DNA of 55,140 bases, taken from assembly GCF_042658685.1 (NCBI RefSeq), contig NZ_JBHSQY010000004.1. One strand, written 5' to 3'. The position numbers and the translations under genes were made by a program. Below, piece after piece: positions 8,367 to 17,312 of this stretch. The notes beneath the pieces were generated by a model, which worked only from the letters and a program-made list of their open reading frames with translations, was not told the origin of the DNA and made no database searches. Each line of letters opens with the position of its first letter. The first letter of the stretch is position 1. This DNA is from Macrococcoides bohemicum (lineage in GTDB: Bacteria; Bacillota; Bacilli; Staphylococcales; Staphylococcaceae).

Positions 8367-9335
8367 TTAAAATTCTAATCCTAAAGCTTTAAATGTATCA
8401 CCTTCACTTAAATCGCCGGTTTCATAACCTTTTTTAAACCATTTCATACGGTCAGCACTTGATCCATGTGTAAATGTATCTGGATTTGCTCTACCAATTG
8501 CTTTTTCCTGAATAGTATCATCACCTACAGCATGCGCTGCTTTAATCGCTTCTTCTAGGTCCCCTTCATCAGTGTAACCCATTTCCTGTGCATGTTTCGC
8601 ATACACACCAGCTAAATAGTCTGCCTGTAACTCAACTGCTACTGAATATTTATTGTATTCAGTTTCAGATAATTGATTTCTTAATTGGTGGAATTTCGGT
8701 AGGATACCTAATTCATTTTGTACGTGGTGACCTACTTCGTGTGCAATAACGTAAGCCATCGCAAAGTCTCCAGGTGCATTAAACTTTTTATCTAATTCAT
8801 CCATGAAAGATAAATCAATATAAACTTTTTGATCTGTCGGACAGTAGAAAGGTCCCATCTGTGCACTTGCATTACCACAGCCTGAACGGACACCATCCGT
8901 ATATAGCACTAGTTTAGGTTCAGTATATGTACGATCATATTTCTTAAATAATGCATGCCATACATCTTCAGTATCTTTAAGAACAACTGAAGTGAACTGG
9001 CCACGTTCATCTAATGACTGTTCAGTCTTAGTATCTACTTGCTCAGCTTCTTTCTTTACGTTACCTGTTTCAAACGGATTATCTTGAGAGCCAGAACCAC
9101 CAGATGTTGCCCCATTGTCTTGCGTTTGTTCTTGTTGTGATGAATCTCCACCAAGAACACCACCTAAATCTCCGGGATTACCACCCATTAAAACGAAAAT
9201 TATCATTACAACAATACCTAAACAACCCATTCCGCCTCCGCCGATAACCATCGGGCTACCGCCGCCTGAGAATCCGCCACCAGATCCTCTAGCATCTTCA
9301 ACGTTCGAACTACCTTGTCGACCTTGCCATTTCAT
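8367..9335 (-). CDS. YpfJ-type neutral zinc metallopeptidase, membrane anchored
   Basis: 322 residues. A glycine-rich N-terminus is followed by one transmembrane helix (about 36-52), a Gln/Gly/Ser-rich linker (55-95) and a zinc peptidase domain with HEVGHH (H199, E200, H203). Conserved cysteines lie in SGCGNASAQMGPFYC. The family is widespread and poorly characterised; the membrane anchor puts the catalytic domain outside the membrane or at its surface. ATG follows GGGGGAACGTAT. The gene follows the HlyD-like gene by about 90 bases. Confidence 0.88.
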   Translation of the reverse strand: MKWQGRQGSSNVEDARGSGGGFSGGGSPMVIGGGGMGCLGIVVMIIFVLMGGNPGDLGGVLGGDSSQQEQTQDNGATSGGSGSQDNPFETGNVKKEAEQVDTKTEQSLDERGQFTSVVLKDTEDVWHALFKKYDRTYTEPKLVLYTDGVRSGCGNASAQMGPFYCPTDQKVYIDLSFMDELDKKFNAPGDFAMAYVIAHEVGHHVQNELGILPKFHQLRNQLSETEYNKYSVAVELQADYLAGVYAKHAQEMGYTDEGDLEEAIKAAHAVGDDTIQEKAIGRANPDTFTHGSSADRMKWFKKGYETGDLSEGDTFKALGLEF

Positions 9336-9427
9336 ATACGTTCCCCCTACTCGGTTGATTGCTTACATAATAGTTAATATTAATTACCCTAAAGTGCTAT
9401 GTCGCAATCATAAAATTGTTACAAAAT

Positions 9428-10528
9428 TTATTTAAACGCTTTTATTGCATCGATTGAAGATAGGCCTTCGACGACAAGGTACTGACCATTTGCAAATCGT
9501 TTCACTTTAACTTTCTCTTCATTTACCTGATTACCATATATTTTATTGACGTGATATTCTTTTACTGGGTGTGCTAGCTTCTTTTTATTTTTATGTGTGA
9601 TTAACTTTTTCTTCACGTATCGCTCCGGTAACCAAATATGATCTTTATAGGATAGATGAATCTTAACTTTCATCTTATCTCCGACATAAAGATCTTTATG
9701 GTGATCTAAACTACCATGATATAAAAAGCGCTGTGTATTAGATTCAGGATTTACTGCTACCTGCTCATATGTATCCACAGTTCCATTGTATAATTTATCT
9801 TTGTTTTGCACGTGTTTAGCATCAAACTTCAATCCTTCTTCAAGGAAGTCAATCTGCTTTCTACTTGTTGTACCTTCTACAAAGTACTTCTTATCTGTCA
9901 CAACCAGAATTGGTTTTGTCTGTGCTTTTTCTGAGAATTTCTCTATTTGAGCCTTATCCAGTTTAACAACTCTTCCGTCAGTACTTGCCTTAACTGTTAA
10001 ATCATCAATTTTTCCTGAAATTTGTGTCTGCTTTTCCTTTAATATATCAATATTGTTCTCTGCTTTAGTTAGTTCAGAATCCAGCCAGTTTAACTGAGCT
10101 TCAATTTCATCAAGCTTATTTTGAGAAGAAGTATCACTTTGGACCATTTCCATCGCCAGGATTTGTCCTTCTATCTGATCTTTTTCAATCATCTTATTAT
10201 CTAATGAAAGCCCAACTTCTTTTTCTTTAGAGAACAGGGCTTCGTCATTATATGTGAACAATGGATCACCTTTTTGTACGGTATCCCCTAGTTCCACATG
10301 CATTTGAACCGCTTCTTTCTGTTCACCTTCCTGAAAATAGTTCGATAAGTTCTGCTTAACTTTACCCTTGACATTTAATACGTGTGTCTTTATTCGTTCA
10401 TCAATTTCAATCGTATTCTTCTTGTCCTGCTCATTTAAGTATAAAAATATGACACTTGCTAATACTAATGCAAGTACAATTAACGATACGACAACCGGCA
10501 AAAACCATTTATTCTTCATTACATTCAC
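9428..10528 (-). CDS. HlyD/RND-type periplasmic-adaptor-like (membrane fusion) protein
   Basis: 366 residues with one N-terminal transmembrane helix (about 10-30), a split lipoyl-like region (VKGKVKQNL near 55 and HVELGDTVQKGDPLF near 77-91), a coiled-coil segment at about 105-165 and a beta-barrel domain after it. In Firmicutes such adaptors work with MacB/YknYZ-type ABC exporters, but no ABC genes are next to it. The start is uncertain: an in-frame GTG at 10528 and ATG at 10519 are both possible, and the ribosome site is weak. Confidence 0.8.
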   Translation of the reverse strand: MNVMKNKWFLPVVVSLIVLALVLASVIFLYLNEQDKKNTIEIDERIKTHVLNVKGKVKQNLSNYFQEGEQKEAVQMHVELGDTVQKGDPLFTYNDEALFSKEKEVGLSLDNKMIEKDQIEGQILAMEMVQSDTSSQNKLDEIEAQLNWLDSELTKAENNIDILKEKQTQISGKIDDLTVKASTDGRVVKLDKAQIEKFSEKAQTKPILVVTDKKYFVEGTTSRKQIDFLEEGLKFDAKHVQNKDKLYNGTVDTYEQVAVNPESNTQRFLYHGSLDHHKDLYVGDKMKVKIHLSYKDHIWLPERYVKKKLITHKNKKKLAHPVKEYHVNKIYGNQVNEEKVKVKRFANGQYLVVEGLSSIDAIKAFK

Positions 10529-10633
10529 ACGCCCTATGCCTAAAATTTCAATTTATAATGCAAATAACATTACACATCGTTTATTACTTTATATATACAT
10601 CCAGAAGATTTAATTTTCTATTATAAATTTAAG

Positions 10634-10882
10634 TTATTTAATGATACGGTCATCATCTGATTTAATATGTGAATTAAAATCATCCATATTAATCTTTTTT
10701 TGAGATTGATAATACTTATACGTTAGTCCGATAAGCATTAAAGCAGCAAATAAAGATACAAATCCCATCCAGCTAACTTCTCCGCGTCCGGGACCAACAA
10801 TGTAATAGTATGATAAATAGAGATTTATAGCCACAAGTGCTAACATCATGATGATGACATAAATATGTGTTTTAGATTTCAA
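10634..10882 (-). CDS. Small two-helix membrane protein of unknown function
   Basis: About 82 residues with two transmembrane helices (roughly 6-25 and 36-55), separated by a short loop GPGRGEVSWMG, and a charged C-terminal tail. I do not recognise a family. The TTG at 10882 is preferred because GAGGTGA lies 5 bases upstream; the GTG at 10891 overlaps that site. It follows the uridylyltransferase gene by only a few bases and is probably co-transcribed with it and with the HlyD-like gene. Confidence 0.65.
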   Translation of the reverse strand: MKSKTHIYVIIMMLALVAINLYLSYYYIVGPGRGEVSWMGFVSLFAALMLIGLTYKYYQSQKKINMDDFNSHIKSDDDRIIK

Positions 10883-10893
10883 GTACTTCACCT

Positions 10894-12075
10894 CTACAAT
10901 AATTTATTATTGATTAAGTCCTGTCGCGCTGTTTCAACACTATCTTTACCTTCTTTATTTTTTAACGGACTAAATTCACTTGCACGATCAACTTGTAGTG
11001 TCTTAAATGATTGACCGTAACGGAAGATGTCAAAATAAAACTTCTCAAACTTTAATGTTGATTGCTTTACAGGATTTAAATCACTGTCTAATTGCTCTAA
11101 ATTTTTGATTGCTAAGTGATATGGTAATTCACTTTCAGCATGCGCTATTAAATAATCTAATTTAAAGATGTGAATACCAATATTTGCGTTACGATATGTA
11201 TTCTCTTCACCTTCAGGTAATTCAGTGTACTCCATAACTTGTTTAACACCTTCAACTTCAATAACACGTCCTACACTTTCATTATCCTTAGCTGCAATTG
11301 TCTTTGTAGTAACATCTGACTGACTGTCTACTGCTAATCCACAAAGCATTGGATCTAACACTTTTACGAGAACATTATCAATATTATTGATATAAAGATA
11401 TTCTACGCCTTTATCCTTTAAATCTTTATTTACACCAGATGAATGCAATGCTTCAAAAATACCACCATTTCCATTCGGCGTTGTAAGAAGTGATTGTTCT
11501 TTATTTAATAATAATTCACCTGACTCACTCAATGCCACGATATTCGGTTGCTTAAAGAACGTAATATTTTCTTTTGGCATACCAAAATAATGATGTGCTT
11601 CAAAGTAAGCTAATGTTTCCTCGTGATTAATGTCACTTGTCATAATTGTCCATGGCATATTGATGTTATATGTTTCATTATAAGCAATAATTTGTTCAGC
11701 CTGAAATTCAAACAAACTTTTCCCATCAAATTCAAATGTACCTTTAGGCCCTGGATGTTCTAAACGTGTACCTTGACCACCTGCCATCAATACAGGCGCT
11801 ATTTTAAGTTGTCTAATTGCTTCTAATCCTTTTTCTTTATATGTATTTCGTATTTCTTCTGACAATTCATCTTTGATGATTGTCTCAACGTCTTTAATTT
11901 CACCTTGTGGTAACTTTACCTCTCGATTAACATAAACTTCATCATATAACTTTTTGATGCTATCAAAATTCTGCTGCTCCAGCATATTTTGTAACTCAAC
12001 CTTTTTATCATTAGATAAGCGCTCTAATTGTGCAGCTAAAGTTATATGACCGTATTGTTTTAATTTATTGTTCAT
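10894..12075 (-). CDS. UDPGP-family uridylyltransferase (UDP-N-acetylhexosamine pyrophosphorylase-like)
   Basis: 393 residues, matching the staphylococcal 'probable uridylyltransferase' of about 395 residues. The nucleotide-binding signature is MAGGQGTRLEHPGPKGTFE (about 97-115). MTSDINHEETLAYFE, PNGNGGIFEAL and the C-terminal EFSPLKNKEGKDS are also conserved. It should form a UDP-sugar from UTP and a sugar phosphate in the cytoplasm; whether GlcNAc-1-P or another sugar is used cannot be decided. ATG follows AAGGAGAATTTCACGG. Confidence 0.88.
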   Translation of the reverse strand: MNNKLKQYGHITLAAQLERLSNDKKVELQNMLEQQNFDSIKKLYDEVYVNREVKLPQGEIKDVETIIKDELSEEIRNTYKEKGLEAIRQLKIAPVLMAGGQGTRLEHPGPKGTFEFDGKSLFEFQAEQIIAYNETYNINMPWTIMTSDINHEETLAYFEAHHYFGMPKENITFFKQPNIVALSESGELLLNKEQSLLTTPNGNGGIFEALHSSGVNKDLKDKGVEYLYINNIDNVLVKVLDPMLCGLAVDSQSDVTTKTIAAKDNESVGRVIEVEGVKQVMEYTELPEGEENTYRNANIGIHIFKLDYLIAHAESELPYHLAIKNLEQLDSDLNPVKQSTLKFEKFYFDIFRYGQSFKTLQVDRASEFSPLKNKEGKDSVETARQDLINNKLL

Positions 12076-12136
12076 CCGTGAAATTCTCCTTATACTTTAT
12101 TATTTTAAAATGATGTTTATTCATATTTTATCATGA

Positions 12137-12640
12137 TTAGTTTAGCCATACTAATGCTCTATGAAACATTTCTATATAAAATAGATACATCGTTAACACA
12201 CTAAAAGTCGTTGCAAGTGACAAATCTAAAATCCCACCAGTCTTAAATGTAAAAGGGAAAACAATTTTCTTATTTACCGGGAAGAATAGAGTTACGCCAC
12301 GTGGTGTTAACATATCTAATAACAAATGGCTGATTACACCCAGTACCGCACTGATCACATATATCGTATTAACATTCAGTACAATTAGTAATATACCTGT
12401 AAGTAACATAAAAAAGATTGAATGCGTCAGTGTACGATGTCCAAAAATAAGTGCAATTAACGAACTGATTGGCCATATCTTTTTCCCGAGCTTGCTACCA
12501 GCATGGCAAATATCAGGTACAATACTAAACAGTGCTGTAGTACCGATAATACCGGCAAAAGAACTGATATCATAAGCAGCATTCATCCCATAAGATGTGC
12601 CGATTAGCACACCGAGTGCTACATGCGTTTTTCCGGTCAT
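12137..12640 (-). CDS. YdjM-like membrane-bound metal-dependent hydrolase family protein
   Basis: About 167 residues. It starts MTGKTHVALG, the usual beginning of this family, with GGAGA 8 bases upstream; a longer frame opening at 12778 has no ribosome site and was rejected. Conserved histidine motifs are THVALG, GHRTLTHSIFF and SHLLLDMLTPRGV. There are three to four transmembrane segments. The E. coli relative YdjM is a LexA-regulated membrane protein; its biochemical function is not established. Confidence 0.85.
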   Translation of the reverse strand: MTGKTHVALGVLIGTSYGMNAAYDISSFAGIIGTTALFSIVPDICHAGSKLGKKIWPISSLIALIFGHRTLTHSIFFMLLTGILLIVLNVNTIYVISAVLGVISHLLLDMLTPRGVTLFFPVNKKIVFPFTFKTGGILDLSLATTFSVLTMYLFYIEMFHRALVWLN

Positions 12641-12810
12641 TGGACACATCTCCTTCATATTTGACACTTCTGTGAAATACATCACATATTTATTGAAATA
12701 TATTTCACATATTATTATACTAGCATTATAAGTCAATGAGTAATAAATAAATGAAATAACCCCCTTTATTTCGCCCAACTCATTCTAGTCAAGTGTTTAT
12801 GACTACATTT

Positions 12811-12858
12811 GAACACAAAAAATCGACTCATTTTAGTTTGAGTCGATTTTTTGTGTTC
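12811..12858. terminator. Long perfect hairpin terminator
   Basis: A perfect 20-bp stem (12811-12830 with 12839-12858) around an 8-base loop, with the paired runs of A and T that give a T-tract in both directions. It lies downstream of the lipoprotein gene at 12986-13681, with about 130 non-coding bases between. Confidence 0.8.
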
Positions 12859-12905
12859 TTGTCATCCATTTTAAAGCTTCACGTTCTGACAATGGTGAGC
12901 GTTTA

Positions 12906-12936
12906 ATGGAAAGTTATTTTTCATATAACTTTCCAT
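12906..12936. other. 12-bp hairpin without a T-tract
   Basis: ATGGAAAGTTAT pairs with ATAACTTTCCAT. It lies in the 3' region of the lipoprotein transcript, upstream of the 12811-12858 terminator. It may be an mRNA 3' structure or part of a decayed gene. Confidence 0.4.
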
Positions 12937-12985
12937 CGAATGTTGATGTTCATTATTTTTTAGAGGATTGTATGCTCTTTTAATA

Positions 12986-13681
12986 TCATTGATGGTTATC
13001 ATCTGAATTGTCCTGCACTGCTGACCTCGATTGTTGCTTTGTATCTTCTTTTGTCAGCGTATTTTTTTGTTCTGTCATTTTCGATTCATTCGTGCTTACT
13101 TCATCAGATTCTGTTGTTTGTGGCGGTTCTGTTGTTTTCGGTTCTGTTATTTTCGGTTCTGTCGTTTTATCAGGTTGAGCAGGGATGACTTCAGTTGTAA
13201 TCGGGACAGTGCTCTTCTGTTCATTTGTGACCTTCTCTTGTTTCTCAATAATCTTCTCTTCAGTTTCGGTTTGAACTGCCAAATTACATTGACCACTTCT
13301 ACAAATATAGCCCTCACTCGTCAGATTGTTCCATGCTTTTGAATATTCAGAGGTGTGACTAATCTCCTGACAAACAGCTTCCTTTTCTTTACCTGGGGTC
13401 ACAAGACAAGTTCTTGCAAGATTATAGCGTTCTGTATCATAGCTTCTTGATGTTTGAACAGTTTTAGAAGTTGATGTATTGTTCATTTCGTTCTTTTGCT
13501 TTTTACTATGCTTTTCTTTTTTCACTGTTTTTTTAGTTTTATCAGTCTTTTTCTTATCAACTGGTGGTTTTACTTTCACTTCTATATCAGGCTTATGATC
13601 GACTTTCTTAGGCGCTTCTTCCGCTTTACCACATGCACAAAGTACTACTGACATAAGCAAAATACTTATCCACTTTTTCAT
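12986..13681 (-). CDS. Low-complexity lipoprotein of unknown function
   Basis: About 231 residues. The signal peptide MKKWISILLMSVVLCAC ends in a lipobox (L14-C15-A16, lipidated C17). Then comes a long lysine-rich linker (25-65), a short cysteine-containing module with C92, C104, C127 and C132 (YNLARTCLV... to GYICRSGQCNL), and a Thr/Glu/Pro-rich tail with repeated TTEPK units. ATG at 13681 has AAGGAGAG upstream; a longer frame from 13762 lacks one. It should sit on the outer face of the membrane and span the wall. Function is unknown. Confidence 0.75.
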   Translation of the reverse strand: MKKWISILLMSVVLCACGKAEEAPKKVDHKPDIEVKVKPPVDKKKTDKTKKTVKKEKHSKKQKNEMNNTSTSKTVQTSRSYDTERYNLARTCLVTPGKEKEAVCQEISHTSEYSKAWNNLTSEGYICRSGQCNLAVQTETEEKIIEKQEKVTNEQKSTVPITTEVIPAQPDKTTEPKITEPKTTEPPQTTESDEVSTNESKMTEQKNTLTKEDTKQQSRSAVQDNSDDNHQ

Positions 13682-13846
13682 TGTTTCTCTCCTTAAATGT
13701 ATGAAATTAACAACATACAATGTAAGTATTATACCACATGCACTAAAAATGTGTAGAAACACTAATCATCCTGCTCTTAAGCATCATTTAAGCACGACAT
13801 AATAGAGTTTTGCTATGATGATGAAAGAAAAGACGGAGGTGTATAT

Positions 13847-14752
13847 ATGCAGGAAAATACAAAAGGCGTACTATATGCAGGTGGTGCATATTTATTATGG
13901 GGATTACTTCCTACATATTGGCGCTCGGTCGATACCTTCCACCCGTATGAGATATTATTTCATCGCGTGATCTGGTCAGCTGTATTTATGGTAATCTTGA
14001 TTGTCGCATTAAAGAAATGGGGTACCTTTAAAACAGACACGAAAGCGTTATTCCATCGTAAAAAAGAATTGATTGCACTAATTGTTGCAAGTGTCGTCAT
14101 TATGGTGAACTGGGGTATCTTTATCTGGGCGATCAACAACCATCATGTGTTGCAGGCAAGTCTTGGATATTACATCAATCCATTGATGAGTATTGCACTT
14201 GGATTTATATTTATGAAAGAACGTTTTAATTTATTAGAGACATTTGCGATTATCTTTGCAGCAATCGGTGTACTTTATATGACAATCAGTAGCGGTACAT
14301 TCCCATTGATATCAATCATTCTTGCTATGAGTTTTGCATTATATGGACTGATGAAGAAGTTTGTCAATATCGATGCCATCTATAGTATTGCGCTTGAAAC
14401 GATCATTTCATTACCCGTTGCAATTGTTGGCCTCATACTATTAGCGAGACAAGGCGAACAACACTTTGGTATGAATCATACGAGTTTTCTCATACTTTTT
14501 GCCGGAGTTGCTACTGCAGTGCCGCTTATCATGTTTACTGCAGGTGCAAAGCGTATCCCATTATCTTTAATCGGCTTCTTACAATATATTTCACCAACCT
14601 TAATATTATTGCAAGGTGTCTTTTTGTTCGGGGAGTCATTTAGTATGACCGATCTTTTAACTTTCTTCTGTATATGGGCTGGTCTTGTCCTTTATAGTTA
14701 CAGTAAATACATGCAATTTAAGACAATGAAACGTAAAAAACTGCTCAGTTAA
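13847..14752 (+). CDS. rarD: RarD-type EamA transporter
   Basis: 301 residues with ten hydrophobic segments in two EamA halves. The N-terminus MQENTKGVLYAGGAYLLWG, the NWGIFIWAINNHHVLQASLGYYINPL motif region (91-115) and GFLQYISPTLILLQGV are typical of RarD ('chloramphenicol-sensitive protein'). It is a DMT-superfamily permease; the substrate is not established. ATG follows GGAGGTGTATAT. Confidence 0.88.
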   Translation: MQENTKGVLYAGGAYLLWGLLPTYWRSVDTFHPYEILFHRVIWSAVFMVILIVALKKWGTFKTDTKALFHRKKELIALIVASVVIMVNWGIFIWAINNHHVLQASLGYYINPLMSIALGFIFMKERFNLLETFAIIFAAIGVLYMTISSGTFPLISIILAMSFALYGLMKKFVNIDAIYSIALETIISLPVAIVGLILLARQGEQHFGMNHTSFLILFAGVATAVPLIMFTAGAKRIPLSLIGFLQYISPTLILLQGVFLFGESFSMTDLLTFFCIWAGLVLYSYSKYMQFKTMKRKKLLS

Positions 14753-14770
14753 AATCACTGAGCAGTTTTT
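14736..14770. terminator. Bidirectional terminator between rarD and the CynX-type gene
   Basis: A 14-bp perfect stem (14736-14749 with 14757-14770) includes the rarD stop codon. T-runs occur on both strands and the two flanking genes converge on it. Confidence 0.88.
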
Positions 14771-15934
14771 CTATTCAAAGATATATTTATTCTGGCTTGA
14801 GATGAAAGCAAATATAAACATCACAATGGTAATTACGAAGAACATAATATAACTCGGTGTGTGACTATTAAATACATCATGTAAATATCCGAGTAGCATA
14901 GGACCAATTGCTGCTACAAAATATCCAACCGATTGACTGAAGCCTGACAATTCAATCGCATCTTCAGTAGTCTTAGCACGTAGTGAGAAGAACAACATGC
15001 ATAGACTAAATGCCGCACCACCTGCCAGACCAGTGGCTATCATTGCAATGACGATAAATATCGTCTTGTTAACTAGCAATGCACTGAAGCCAATTAAAAA
15101 TAATGCTGTAAATAAATACACAAGTGGACGTTGATTTTTCATTTTCATTGCAATAACAGGCATCAGGAAAGTCATCGGTAACTGAGCAAACTGATTGAGC
15201 ATTAAATAATAACCCGCTGCTTCCTGATCAGCGCCATAAGACATTAAAATATCAGGAAACCAAGTAACAGTTGAATAAAAGTTCATCGACTGAAATCCCA
15301 TCATTAAAGCAATTGCAATCGCAAGTTTAGATTTGTATATAGGACGCTTACCTTCTGTTACAGATAACCTTGGATTATACTTTAGTTGTGGCATCCATAG
15401 TAAAATACCAGCAATACTAAATAATATCCAGAACCCTAGTGAATACTGATATCCCCCATCATTAACCTTACTTAATGGCACACTTAAACCAGCACCGATA
15501 CCAGCTGTCATGTTCATCGTTGCAGCAAATACACCCGTCATCAATCCCATCTGTTCAGGAAAACGCCATTTTACAAAGCTTGGTAATATTACATTTCCTA
15601 TCGCTATACCAATACCAATCAATACCGTACCTATTAACAACATAGGGATGTTCGGAATAATTCGAATGATAAGACCACAGAGCAGAATAAACATGCCAAT
15701 CATTAATGCAATACTCAGCCCTACAGAACGAGAGAAACGCGCCACAAACGGTGACACAATTCCGAACATAATCAGTGGAATCGTCGTTAGCATTCCAAGT
15801 AAGGATTTTGGAAGATCTAATGTATCACCTATTTCTGAAATCATCGGACCAATTGCTGTGAGTGGTGCTCGTAAAGTTGAAGCAACGACAACAACACCGA
15901 GTAGTAATACATACATTTGAAATTTTTTATTCAA
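14771..15934 (-). CDS. CynX/NimT-family MFS transporter
   Basis: About 387 residues with 12 hydrophobic segments. The opening STLRAPLTAIGPMISEI and later LPSFVKWRFPEQMGLMTGVFAA are hallmarks of the cyanate/nitroimidazole MFS subfamily. The substrate is unknown. The TTG at 15934 is chosen because AAGGAGG lies 6 bases upstream; a longer frame from an ATG at 15988 has no such site. Confidence 0.85.
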   Translation of the reverse strand: MNKKFQMYVLLLGVVVVASTLRAPLTAIGPMISEIGDTLDLPKSLLGMLTTIPLIMFGIVSPFVARFSRSVGLSIALMIGMFILLCGLIIRIIPNIPMLLIGTVLIGIGIAIGNVILPSFVKWRFPEQMGLMTGVFAATMNMTAGIGAGLSVPLSKVNDGGYQYSLGFWILFSIAGILLWMPQLKYNPRLSVTEGKRPIYKSKLAIAIALMMGFQSMNFYSTVTWFPDILMSYGADQEAAGYYLMLNQFAQLPMTFLMPVIAMKMKNQRPLVYLFTALFLIGFSALLVNKTIFIVIAMIATGLAGGAAFSLCMLFFSLRAKTTEDAIELSGFSQSVGYFVAAIGPMLLGYLHDVFNSHTPSYIMFFVITIVMFIFAFISSQNKYIFE

Positions 15935-16095
15935 TATTATCCTCCTTAATTTCTGCCTTTCTATTGTTTGTTTTATTAATTCAATCATATCACGTAACTT
16001 TCATTTTTTTTCGGGAAAAAACATCGGTTTAATTGTAAGTGGTCATAAAAAGGGGTATATTTATGGTATCAAATATATAAGGATGTGTATTAAAA

Positions 16096-16359
16096 ATGGC
16101 AATGAGAATTACTAAGAACGATAAAGAAGTAAATATCAAATGGCGTGTTGCTGACATCACAATTCCGAACGAAGACATCTTAAGCGTGAAAGAAGATACA
16201 AACATTTATGCTGGTGCAGATGAGAATAACGATGAGAAAGTAGTACGTATCGGTTCAACTTTTGGTAAAACTAATCGTATCCTTTTAGACACTAAAGATA
16301 AAAAATACATCATCTACACACACAACGATAAAAAAATCATCAATGAATTAAATAAGTAA
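16096..16359 (+). CDS. SunI/YnzG-family protein
   Basis: 87 residues. The pattern ITKNDKEVNIKWRVADITIP, then EDILSVKED, VRIGSTFGKTNRILLDTKD and YIIYTHNDKKIINELN match the SunI/YnzG family. SunI in Bacillus gives immunity to sublancin, but most relatives are orphans of unknown role. No bacteriocin gene is adjacent. It has no transmembrane segment. The upstream TGTATTAAAA spacing is less ideal than for neighbouring genes, so the first ATG at 16096 is provisional. Confidence 0.72.
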   Translation: MAMRITKNDKEVNIKWRVADITIPNEDILSVKEDTNIYAGADENNDEKVVRIGSTFGKTNRILLDTKDKKYIIYTHNDKKIINELNK

Positions 16360-16521
16360 TTGTAATACGATGGAGGCCGGGTTTATATACGGCCTCTTTT
16401 TATGTTTTTTTGTATTATAATTTTCGCCCGTCTTTTCCGGATAGTACGAGTATCCGGAAAAGATGATACACATTCCAACTATTTCCACCACACGCCTTCT
16501 ATAATAAGCATCATTATTCAT
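16348..16521 (-). CDS. Possible small protein ORF antisense to the SunI terminator
   Basis: A 57-residue frame beginning MNNDAYYRRRVVEIVG, preceded at good spacing by GGGAGG. It contains a perfect 13-bp hairpin (TCTTTTCCGGATA at 16431-16443 with 16451-16463) within the coding sequence and runs back through the GC-rich terminator of the convergent gene. I recognise no family. The strong ribosome site is the main argument for it; the overlap with the terminator argues against it. Confidence 0.3.
   Translation of the reverse strand: MNNDAYYRRRVVEIVGMCIIFSGYSYYPEKTGENYNTKKHKKRPYINPASIVLQLLI
16373..16396 (+). terminator. Terminator of the SunI-like gene
   Basis: GAGGCCG pairs with CGGCCTC around a 10-base loop, followed by TTTTTATGTTTTTTT on the plus strand. 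Confidence 0.88.
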
Positions 16522-16583
16522 ATTACTATCCTCCCTTCGCCTAATTTTGTTACTATAAACGTGAAGGTAAAGGAGGCAATACA

Positions 16584-17300
16584 ATGGAACAATTAAAAGG
16601 AAAAGTTGCTTTAATTACAGGTGGTTCTAGTGGTATCGGTCTTGAAATTGCGAAAGCTTTAGCTCAGGAAGGCGTAAATATTGCAATTACCGGACGTAAC
16701 TTTGATAAGTTAGAATCAGCTATCACAACACTCGATCAATACGATATCGATACGACAGCGATTGTTTGTGATAATAAAAATGCAGAAGATATTAAAGCTT
16801 GTGTCGCGCACGTTCTTGAAACATTTGAGGAAATTGACATATTAGTAAATAACGCAGGTGTAATGAAAAATGCACCGTTCTTAGAAACATCAGAAGCGTT
16901 ATTAGATGAGCTCATCCAAACAAATGTATACGGTCCATTCCGCTTTATGCAGGAAGTAGCACCAGTCATGATTAAACAAGGTCAAGGCGATATCGTTAAT
17001 ATGAGCTCTATGTCAGCAGTGAATGCTAATGCCAATTCAAGTGCTTATTCTGCCACTAAATTTGCACTTTCTGGTATGTCTGATAGCTTTATGCTAGAAA
17101 TGCGTCCGCATAATATCCGTACATTTCTAATTCATCCTTCAGCAGTGCTAACAGACTTAATCGGTGAACCGTCACTTGAACCTGAAACGATGACGCATCC
17201 TGAAGATATTGCTGAAGTTATTGTGAGCCAATTAAAATTAAATCGACGTACATTTGTTAAACAAAATCAAATCTGGGCGACAAACCCTATCAAAAAATAA
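16584..17300 (+). CDS. Short-chain dehydrogenase/reductase
   Basis: 238 residues with the classical SDR features: cofactor motif TGGSSGIG at 12-19, NNAG at 89-92, catalytic S141/S142, Y155 and K159 (YSATK), and IHPSAVLTDL after the active site. The substrate is unknown; NADP use is possible because an Arg follows the second strand (TGRNF). ATG has AAAGGAGG upstream. It is the first gene of a three-gene unit with the haem monooxygenase and an ABM-fold gene. Confidence 0.88.
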   Translation: MEQLKGKVALITGGSSGIGLEIAKALAQEGVNIAITGRNFDKLESAITTLDQYDIDTTAIVCDNKNAEDIKACVAHVLETFEEIDILVNNAGVMKNAPFLETSEALLDELIQTNVYGPFRFMQEVAPVMIKQGQGDIVNMSSMSAVNANANSSAYSATKFALSGMSDSFMLEMRPHNIRTFLIHPSAVLTDLIGEPSLEPETMTHPEDIAEVIVSQLKLNRRTFVKQNQIWATNPIKK

Positions 17301-17312
17301 GGAGGCAAAATA

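Noticed and set aside
12641..12778. N-terminal extension of the YdjM-like protein
   Set aside because: The extension has no ribosome site, and the family starts at MTGKTH, which is preceded by GGAGA.
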